Translations under genes and position numbers: made by a program
Origin: Phycisphaerales bacterium
GTDB lineage: Bacteria; Planctomycetota; Phycisphaerae; UBA1845
Length of the DNA stretch: 64,000 nt
Reading direction: 5' to 3'
NCBI GenBank assembly: GCA_003597935.1
Contig: QZJT01000124.1
Location: 62,001 to 126,000, forward strand
Notes under the pieces: generated by a model
The model's input: the letters and a program-made list of their open reading frames with translations, nothing else
What the model was told of the DNA's origin: nothing
Databases searched by the model: none
In this document: positions 15,340-23,873 of the stretch, piece by piece
How positions within the stretch are numbered: the first letter of the stretch is position 1
Layout: each line of letters begins with the position of its first letter

Positions 15340-15510
15340 CGAGAGATCACCAGCCCCCGCCCGCCGGCCGTCGCGAGAACGTTGTCGGGTTTCAGGTCGC
15401 GGTGAATGATCCCGCGTTGATGGTGTGGCGGACGGCGTCGCAGACCTGAGTGAGCAGTTCCAGACGCCGCCGGATGTCGAGCCTGCGCCCGCCCGCGTAG
15501 GCCATGATGG
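15340..15510 (-). pseudogene. Remnant of a serine/threonine kinase (catalytic-loop fragment)
   Basis: Reading the minus strand gives LDIRRRLELLTQVCDAVRH in one frame and, after a one-base slip, HQRGIIHRDLKPDNVLAT in the next. Together they are the alpha-E helix and catalytic loop (HRDLKPDN) of a Hanks-type kinase. Nothing resembling the N-lobe, DFG segment or C-lobe is in frame around it, and the first frame runs into a stop. It is a decayed fragment. No complete kinase gene lies next to it; the intact kinase at 60936 differs at this motif (HADMKPGN), so it is not an obvious donor. The rest of the gap 15511-15783 holds a disrupted copy of palindromic repeat family A (near 15599-15650). Confidence 0.7.
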
Positions 15511-15783
15511 AACTGGCGCCGTCCCCGGCAAAGCCGGGATGGCGCCCCGCAACGTATGGCGACGGTTGCGTCGACAGTGTGCGTCGTTGCGAGTGAGTCT
15601 CCGCGCGGGCTGACCTGCCTGCCGGCAGGCGGGAGCCCCGCGGCTGGCTGGCTGGCAGGGCCCGCCTGTTTTGTCACGTGCCCGGCCTTCCTGGCTCGTC
15701 CGTGGCATTGGCCCTGCGCCATAACTGCGGTTACGCTCGCCGGCGCTGTGCTGACCGCTTGCCGCAGCGACGGAGCCTGCTAG

Positions 15784-18219
15784 ATGCCCGCCAACTGGCT
15801 GGATGAACTCAACGACCCGCAGCGCGAGGCCGTCACCTATGGCGATGGGCCGCTGCTGGTCGTTGCAGGAGCGGGGACGGGCAAGACCAAGACGCTGGCC
15901 TGCCGGGTGGCGTGGCTGATCGAGCAGGGCGTGCGTCCCGAGCGGATCCTGCTGCTGACGTTCACCCGCCGCGCGGCCGCGGAGATGCTGCGGCGGGCGG
16001 AGCGGTTGGTCGGCGAGGGTTCGACCGGCAAGGTCTGGGGCGGCACGTTTCACGCGGTGTCGAACCGGCTGCTGCGGCTCTACGGCCGCGCCGTCGACCT
16101 GCCGCCCGACTTTACCGTCATCGACCAGTCGGACGCCGGCGACGTGATGAACCTGATCCGCTCCGACCTGGGCCTGGGCGGCAAGGACCGCCGCTTTCCG
16201 CAGCGCGGGACGCTGGTGAACATCTACTCGCGCACCGTCAACGCCCAGCAGCCGCTTGGCGAAGTGGTGCAGAAGCACTTCCCCTGGTGCAAACACGAAC
16301 TCGACGCCATCGCGGACGTTTTCGAGCGGTACGTGGCCCGCAAGCGCGAGCACCACGTGCTCGACTTCGACGACCTGCTGCTCTACTGGAGCGCGCTCAC
16401 CGACACCGAGGGCGCCGGCCGGGCGCTGAACCGCCGGTTCGATCACATCCTGGTCGATGAGTATCAGGACACCAACGCCGTGCAGGCGGAGATCCTCCAG
16501 GGCATGACAAAGCTCTCTCAGAACATCTGCGTGGTCGGCGACGACGCCCAGTCCATCTACGGCTTCCGTGCCGCCAGCGTCCGCAACATTCTCGACTTTC
16601 CGGAGCAGTTCGACGGCACGCACGTCGTCAAGCTGGAGCAGAACTACCGCTCGACTCAGCCCATCCTGGACGCCTCCAACGCGGTGATGGAAAAGGCCAG
16701 GGAGCGGTTCACCAAGAACCTGTGGTCGAAGCGCACTTCGGCCATCAGGCCGGCGCTGTGTACCTGCACCGACGAAACCCATCAGACGCAGATGGTGTGC
16801 GAACACATTCTGTCGCACCTGGAGCAGGGCGTGCCGCTGATGCACCAGGCGGTGCTCTTTCGCGCGTCGCATCATAGTGCGGAACTGGAGATCGAGCTGA
16901 CCAGGCGCAACGTTCCGTTTCACAAGTATGGCGGACTGAAGTTCATAGAAAGCGCACACATCAAAGACGTGGTGGCGGTGCTGCGCATCCTGGAGAACCC
17001 GTTCGACCAGGTGAGCTGGTTCCGCGTGCTTCAATTGCTGGAAGGCATCGGGCCGAAGAAGGCGCGGGCGATCATGGAGCGGCTGATGCTCGACGCCGCG
17101 CGGGAATCCAGCGAGCCGCGGGCTTCAGCCCGCGCGGAGTCACCGGCGGAGTCCGATCTGCGGAACTCGCAGATGCCGCCCGCCGCCAGTGCAGACGCCG
17201 ATGCGCAGTCGGAGGCGGGCGCCGAACCTGATCCTGCGGATGAACTCCTCGACGACTCCGTCGACATCGCGTCATTCGCCGACGCCGACGCCGGTAGTGT
17301 TTCGACCACCGGCACTCCAGCCGTGACCGGACCGCTCGCGCGGCTGGTCGCCAGCCCCCCGAAGCTCGCCGGCGCGGCCGCGCAGTCGCTGCACGCCCTT
17401 GTTGACGTGCTCGCCGCCTGTTGCGGCTACGTCGTCTGCCGGCCCGATGCGAAACCGGCGCCACCGGCGGTCGCAGACGAGCAATCGCGCGGCGTGCGAT
17501 CGGCGGCCGCGTCGAAGTTGGAGCGTCCGCGCGTGCCCGGGCCCGCGACTCGCCGGCGGCACTCGTCCGCTGCCCGCGATCTGGACGCGCCGCGGCTCGA
17601 ACCTGCCGGCTCGAAGCCCACGCTACCCGAGCAGATCGACCTGATCCGCGTCTTCTATGGGCCGATCGCCGAGCGCGTGTACAGCAACGCCGACGCCCGT
17701 TTGCGCGACGTCGAGCAACTGTCGCACATCGCCGCCCGCTTCCGCTCGCGCCGTCGCTTCGTGACGGATCTGACGCTCGACCCCCCGGCCGCGACCAGCG
17801 ACCTGGCCCAGCCGCCCTTCCTGGAGGAGGACTACCTGGTTCTCAGCACGATTCACTCCGCCAAAGGGTGCGAATGGGACGTGGTCCATATCATCCACGC
17901 GGCCGACGGCATGATTCCCTCCGACATGGCCACCGGCTCGGAGGAAGAGATCGAAGAGGAACGCCGACTGCTGTACGTGGCCATGACGCGGGCGAAGGAC
18001 ATGCTCTACGTCTACTTTCCGCTGCGCTACTACCACCACCGCTTCGGCGCCAGCGACGCCCACAACTACGCCCAGTTGACGCGATTCATTCCGCCCGAGG
18101 CGTATCGCCTGTTCGAGCAGCGGGTCAGTCGTTCCATCGACGACGACCTGGCGGATGGGGATGACTCGGGCGAATCGTCCGACGTGTCGGCCCGGCTGAA
18201 CCGGCTGTGGACGCGATGA
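15784..18219 (+). CDS. UvrD/PcrA-family superfamily 1 DNA helicase with a repeat-bearing insertion
   Basis: 811 residues. Helicase motifs in order: Q motif (LNDPQREAV), Walker A (VVAGAGTGKTKT, about residues 21-36), Ia (LLLTFTRRAAAEML), II (ILVDEYQDTNA), III (VVGDDAQSIYGFR), IV (VKLEQNYRSTQPIL), V (VLSTIHSAKGCEWD) and VI (RRLLYVAMTRAKD). It unwinds DNA 3' to 5' in repair or replication-fork processing. Between motifs IV and V, residues about 438-620 form a low-complexity Ala/Pro/Asp-rich stretch that begins with an in-frame copy of palindromic repeat family A (17109-17139). This makes it longer than the usual 650-750 residues. GGAG lies 6 nt before ATG 15784. A short T-run near 18312 might end the transcript. 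Confidence 0.92.
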   Translation: MPANWLDELNDPQREAVTYGDGPLLVVAGAGTGKTKTLACRVAWLIEQGVRPERILLLTFTRRAAAEMLRRAERLVGEGSTGKVWGGTFHAVSNRLLRLYGRAVDLPPDFTVIDQSDAGDVMNLIRSDLGLGGKDRRFPQRGTLVNIYSRTVNAQQPLGEVVQKHFPWCKHELDAIADVFERYVARKREHHVLDFDDLLLYWSALTDTEGAGRALNRRFDHILVDEYQDTNAVQAEILQGMTKLSQNICVVGDDAQSIYGFRAASVRNILDFPEQFDGTHVVKLEQNYRSTQPILDASNAVMEKARERFTKNLWSKRTSAIRPALCTCTDETHQTQMVCEHILSHLEQGVPLMHQAVLFRASHHSAELEIELTRRNVPFHKYGGLKFIESAHIKDVVAVLRILENPFDQVSWFRVLQLLEGIGPKKARAIMERLMLDAARESSEPRASARAESPAESDLRNSQMPPAASADADAQSEAGAEPDPADELLDDSVDIASFADADAGSVSTTGTPAVTGPLARLVASPPKLAGAAAQSLHALVDVLAACCGYVVCRPDAKPAPPAVADEQSRGVRSAAASKLERPRVPGPATRRRHSSAARDLDAPRLEPAGSKPTLPEQIDLIRVFYGPIAERVYSNADARLRDVEQLSHIAARFRSRRRFVTDLTLDPPAATSDLAQPPFLEEDYLVLSTIHSAKGCEWDVVHIIHAADGMIPSDMATGSEEEIEEERRLLYVAMTRAKDMLYVYFPLRYYHHRFGASDAHNYAQLTRFIPPEAYRLFEQRVSRSIDDDLADGDDSGESSDVSARLNRLWTR
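17109..17139 (+). repeat. Family A palindrome inside the helicase coding sequence
   Basis: A 31-bp copy of the repeat (AGCGAGCCGCGGGCTTCAGC core) read in frame as SSEPRASARAES. It matches the copies around the flagellar genes almost base for base, which shows that this part of the helicase insertion came from a dispersed repeat. Confidence 0.85.
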
Positions 18220-18448
18220 CGGCGTCGTCCTCATGGCCCGCGGCGCACCGCGCCGCATCAGGCACTCACCCAAAGCTACTCACAACGGTCTGGACTGCCG
18301 TCCCCGTGTCTTTTTTCTCCCGGCAGGAAGTTTGCCGCGGTAGCGCGAAATCCGCCCTGTTGGCTTGAGTCGCGGGCGACGCCCGCGCTCAGACGTCAGC
18401 TTCATCCGCAGTGACGCTTCAGCAGATCCCACGCAGCACACGCGCGCG

Positions 18449-19105
18449 TCAACGGGCCAGACCGGCGGGTCGTCGCTCGGCTTGAAGCATAGGATCCAGC
18501 AACGTGCGCAGCGCCTGGCGCGCGCGATGGAGCCTCACCTTGACGGCGCCCTCGCTGATGCCAAGTCGCTCGGCCACTTCCTGTGTATCCAACTCCTCGA
18601 TGTCACGGAGCAGGATGACCGTTCGATAGGACTCCGGCAGTTCGTTGATGCGTTGGCGGACGGCCGCGCGGAGTTCAGCGGCTTCGGCACTCTCGGAAGG
18701 CGGAAGGTGCCACGCGGACACCGGGCGGCTGTGATGACCGGTCTGGTCGAACGTCGGCAAGAGCGGCTCGATCGACGTGACGGGCCTGCTGCGCTCGGCG
18801 CGGAGCTTCATCAGGCAGGCGTTGACGACTATGCGGTGAAGCCAGGTGCTGATCTTCGATTGGCCGGCGAAAGCGTGGATCGACCGGAAGGCCATCAGGA
18901 ACGCCTCCTGAACGGCGTCGGCGGCGTCCTGCTCGCAGCGCAGCAGGCGCCGCGCCACCGCCAGCATCGGGCCGGCGTGCTGGCGGACCAGGGTCTCGCA
19001 CGAACGCTCGTCGCCGGCCTTCAGCGCCGCGACGAAGGCCGTCTCATCCTGATCCGGGCAGAAGCCCAGGATCGCTGCACTCAGGCCGTCAGATGGCGCC
19101 GTCAT
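18449..19105 (-). CDS. ECF-type RNA polymerase sigma factor
   Basis: 218 residues from the ATG at 19105. Region 2 is seen in AVARRLLRCEQDAADAVQEA and FLMAFRSIHAFAGQSKISTW, with the LHRIVVNACLMKLR helix; region 4 in LPESYRTVILLRDIEELDTQ and EVAERLGISEGAVKVRLHRA, the -35-binding helix-turn-helix. There is no extra C-terminal domain. The ORF track extends 75 codons further upstream, but the ATG here overlaps the stop of the STAS gene by 4 nt, which supports it. No anti-sigma factor follows; the co-transcribed STAS protein may be part of its control. Target promoters unknown. Confidence 0.9.
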   Translation of the reverse strand: MTAPSDGLSAAILGFCPDQDETAFVAALKAGDERSCETLVRQHAGPMLAVARRLLRCEQDAADAVQEAFLMAFRSIHAFAGQSKISTWLHRIVVNACLMKLRAERSRPVTSIEPLLPTFDQTGHHSRPVSAWHLPPSESAEAAELRAAVRQRINELPESYRTVILLRDIEELDTQEVAERLGISEGAVKVRLHRARQALRTLLDPMLQAERRPAGLAR

Positions 19106-19368
19106 GGCGAGGTCTCCGTGCGCATCAGCTCTGCCAGAAAACTGGAGGTCTTGTGAATGCGGCAGCCCTGGCTCGTCAGCACGTGAAGGCAGTACAGACC
19201 GCGGGAGTCGACGAACCGCACGTCCGTCAGGTCGAGCCAGATCGCATCGGGCGGGGTTTCCTCCCGTGCGATCGCGCTCTTGAACTCGTCCACCCAGGGG
19301 CCCACCAGCTTGCCCTCCAACCGCAGCCATAGCCCGCCGTCCTTCTGTGTCCGCGTGATTCTGAGCAA
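19102..19368 (-). CDS. STAS-domain protein, anti-sigma-factor-antagonist-like
   Basis: About 88 residues from a TTG at 19368, chosen because AAGGAG lies 8 nt upstream and the domain begins there; the ORF-track ATG adds 52 residues unlike the family. The sequence has the STAS fold pattern: GLWLRLEGKLVGPWVDEFKS, then AIWLDLTDVRFVDSRGLYCL, where the DSRG serine is in the position phosphorylated in SpoIIAA-like proteins, then HVLTSQGCRIH. It overlaps the ECF sigma gene by 4 nt. This suggests partner-switching control, but no kinase is adjacent; the PP2C phosphatase at 52617 is a possible partner at a distance. Confidence 0.72.
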   Translation of the reverse strand: MLRITRTQKDGGLWLRLEGKLVGPWVDEFKSAIAREETPPDAIWLDLTDVRFVDSRGLYCLHVLTSQGCRIHKTSSFLAELMRTETSP

Positions 19369-19539
19369 GGTCGACTCCTTCGGTGTCGGCGAGGCAAGGG
19401 CAGGTGTCGTGCCGCGCGGCGGCGGTATAAGTGTCGCGCTTAAGCCTTTATCAAATATCGCTTTGTGTGCGATGGCGATATCCGCGGTGGGATCGGGCCA
19501 CGACGATTGCGATGCGCAGGCCACGGAGTTTCGTGGGGG

Positions 19540-21513
<1,974 letters not shown>

Positions 21514-21606
21514 GGGGACATGCCGATCCTTCGCCGTGGCCGGCTCGCAGGCGACGGAGACGAGGGGACGTTTGACTTTGACTTCGGCCCAAGCGAACGA
21601 CGGCCC

Positions 21607-21636
21607 ATTCTAACAGGGCGATCCGCATGGTGGAAA
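21607..21636 (-). promoter_or_regulatory. Putative promoter of the sigma-54 activator gene
   Basis: On the minus strand TTTCCA (21636-21631), an 18-bp spacer and TAGAAT (21612-21607) lie about 95 nt before the ATG. The -10 box is good; the -35 is moderate. Confidence 0.45.
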
Positions 21637-21686
21637 GACCCGATGGCGGGCTGGCGGGCCGGGCCGGCGCGACAAAACCCGGCCCC

Positions 21687-21896
21687 GGGTGCGTGACACT
21701 TGCGGCGGGCGGCCTTTCGGTGTGGCACCGGCCTCTCGGTGTGGCACCGGCCTCTCGGTGTGGCACCGGCTTCCAGCCGGTGGCCGTGGTCTTCCAGGCC
21801 ACGCCAATCGTGGCTTCGCCGCGACCACCGGCAAGATGCCGGCGCCACACGCACAGCGGAGCACACTCTCAGTCTTGCCGCATCAGTCACGCACCC
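21687..21896. repeat. MITE-like element, family B, copy 1
   Basis: A 210-bp segment bounded by perfect 11-bp inverted termini (GGGTGCGTGAC and GTCACGCACCC). Inside are GGCACCGGC-type palindromes, three tandem units of TCGGTGTGGCACCGGCCTC type, and GGCAAGATGCCGG. An inverted, clearly homologous copy is at 38322-38491. It carries no ORF, so if mobile it depends on a transposase elsewhere. It lies between the divergent genes starting at 21513 and 21992. Confidence 0.75.
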
Positions 21897-21943
21897 CCGG
21901 GGCCCCTTCCCCCGCCCATCGTGCGGCGAACCACGGGGCACGG

Positions 21944-21952
21944 TGATATAGT
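21944..21952 (+). promoter_or_regulatory. Possible extended -10 promoter
   Basis: TGATATAGT fits an extended -10 box (TGn plus TATAGT) about 40 nt before the ATG at 21992. No -35 hexamer is seen. Confidence 0.35.
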
Positions 21953-21991
21953 CGCCACCGCCCGCCGTGAACGCCGCGCGGCATCGCAGCC

Positions 21992-23836
21992 ATGCGGGCG
22001 CGATTCGTCCCGGAGACCCATCACGTGCCGTCCGCGCGCATGCCTCCATCGAGCGAACATCACCCATCGCCGCCCGCCGGCCAGGAGCGAACCTCCATCC
22101 CCCGGATCGCCTTCCTCGCGCTGGCGGGCGCGCTGATCGTCCACGGACTGCTCCAACGCGGCCGGCCGTGGTTGGTGGATGGGCCGCTCTGGGACTTGCA
22201 GGACTCCGGCCGGCTGAAGGACCTGATCCTGGCGCTGTGTCGGGTGGGTGTCATCGCCCTCCTGGGTTACGCCGTGCTCGGCGTCTGCGCAGCAGCGTCG
22301 CAGCGGGTTGCGGCGGGTCGCACTGGTTCGGTCGAGCGTGCCGGCGGCGCCGGCGTCGCCTGTAAGGCGTTCGGCCTGGCGCTGTTGGCCGTGTTGTTGG
22401 TGTCCGTCATGGCCTCAATCGCCCGCTGCGGACCGGGTCTGCGTCCCCCGAACGCGCTGGACCTTCTGCCTGCCGCAATCGGCGGCCTGCCGGGGTGCTG
22501 GATCGGCCTGGGCCTGTCGGGGGCACGAGGTCGGGTGCGGCGCGTCTTGATCCGCAGCGCCACGGCGTCACTGATAGGTGCAGCGCTGATCGCGGTCGCC
22601 GCAGGGTTAGCGATCGAATCGAAGCCGTTGCCGTTCGAGACGGCCAGGCTGACCTCCGACGAGCGTGTGCGGCTGACCAGGCTGATCCGCAGCCACAGCC
22701 CGCGGGTCATCCCGCCGGGGCGGACGGTCACGCTGACGCTGACCGGCCGCGACGTGAACCTGTTGCTGGCGTGGGGGCTGTCGCTCGGTTCCGAGGACCG
22801 CAAGGCCCGGGTGGAACTGGAGCAGAACGAAGCGCGGCTGCTTGCGTCGATTCGGCTGCCCGTCGGCGGCGCGTCGCCGAACTACCTCAACGCGACCGTG
22901 GGCGGCCGGGCGTCGATGGATGACGGCCGGTTGCGGCTGGACGTCACTGCGTTGCAGGTCGGCCGCGTTCGCGTGCCGCGCGTTCTGCTTTGGCTGCTGT
23001 CGCCGGGGCTGGCGGATCGGATCGCATCGGATCCGCGGCTGAAGCCCGCGCTGGATCAGATCGAGCGCGTCGAGATCGCGCCGACGCACCTGGCCGCCAC
23101 GTATGGCAAGATCGACATGCCGGAGGGGTTCCGCAACGACATCTTCGGCGAGGTCGGCCCGAACGAGCAGGTGGTGGCGGCGATGCGGGCGCAGTTCGAG
23201 CGGATCTCGCGCCTGGGCCGGCGCCTGCCGCCCCCGGACGAGCGATTCGCCACGTTCCTGCAGGCCGCGTTCCGGCTCGCGCACGAGCGTTCGGCCAGCG
23301 CCGATCCGGTCGTCGAGAACCGCGCGGCCGTCATCGCACTGGGCATCGCGCTCGGGCACGACGTGATCGGCGAGTTCGTCACCGGGATACCAGGCGAGAG
23401 CGTTCCGCCGCAGTCGCTGCGGCTGACCCGGATGGTTCCGCTGCGCGGCCGGGTCGACTGGAGCCGCCACTTCCTGGTCAGCGCCGCGTTGGCGGTGCTC
23501 TCGACGGAGGGCATCAGCTACGACATCGGGCTGCTCAAGGAAGAGTTGGATGCCGGCGGCGGCAGCGGCTTTTCCTTCGCGGACCTCGCCGCCGACAGGG
23601 CCGGCACGCGCTTCGGTCACGCCGCTACCCGCGACGAGGTGTCTGCGCGAGCCATGCAGCAGCGCCTGGCTGGCGGCTTCGACGTCGACGCGTTCGTGCC
23701 GGTCATGGCCGACCTGCCGGAGGGATTGCAGGACGACCGTCTGGAGGCGGAATACGGCGGGACGACGGGGCAGCGCTATCGGGCACTGCTGGCGGAGATC
23801 GACCGGCGAATCGAGGCGTGTGCAGGGTACAAGTAG
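21992..23836 (+). CDS. Multi-pass membrane protein with a large extracytoplasmic domain, unknown function
   Basis: 614 residues, not recognised. Four hydrophobic segments lie in the first 210 residues (AFLALAGALIVHGLL, LALCRVGVIALLGYAVLGVC, FGLALLAVLLVSVMASIA, IGAALIAVAAGLAIE). After them comes a soluble domain with LTLTGRDVNLLLAWGLSLGS and TVGGRASMDDGRLRLDVTAL, a pattern that recalls lipid-binding LmeA/DUF2140-type proteins (weak, by eye only). The last third is helical and polar, ending YRALLAEIDRRIEACAGYK. No Shine-Dalgarno is obvious at 21992; ATG 22040 is an alternative. It converges on the DsbD-like gene, 37 nt away at the 3' ends. Confidence 0.6.
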   Translation: MRARFVPETHHVPSARMPPSSEHHPSPPAGQERTSIPRIAFLALAGALIVHGLLQRGRPWLVDGPLWDLQDSGRLKDLILALCRVGVIALLGYAVLGVCAAASQRVAAGRTGSVERAGGAGVACKAFGLALLAVLLVSVMASIARCGPGLRPPNALDLLPAAIGGLPGCWIGLGLSGARGRVRRVLIRSATASLIGAALIAVAAGLAIESKPLPFETARLTSDERVRLTRLIRSHSPRVIPPGRTVTLTLTGRDVNLLLAWGLSLGSEDRKARVELEQNEARLLASIRLPVGGASPNYLNATVGGRASMDDGRLRLDVTALQVGRVRVPRVLLWLLSPGLADRIASDPRLKPALDQIERVEIAPTHLAATYGKIDMPEGFRNDIFGEVGPNEQVVAAMRAQFERISRLGRRLPPPDERFATFLQAAFRLAHERSASADPVVENRAAVIALGIALGHDVIGEFVTGIPGESVPPQSLRLTRMVPLRGRVDWSRHFLVSAALAVLSTEGISYDIGLLKEELDAGGGSGFSFADLAADRAGTRFGHAATRDEVSARAMQQRLAGGFDVDAFVPVMADLPEGLQDDRLEAEYGGTTGQRYRALLAEIDRRIEACAGYK

Positions 23837-23873
23837 AGACCGGCTCGCGCGACGATGACCGGTCGCACAGTTG

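Noticed and set aside
15205-17034. 609-codon minus ORF over the helicase
   Set aside because: Shadow of the helicase motifs. Only the short kinase-like stretch outside the helicase gene (15340-15510) is meaningful, partly in another frame.
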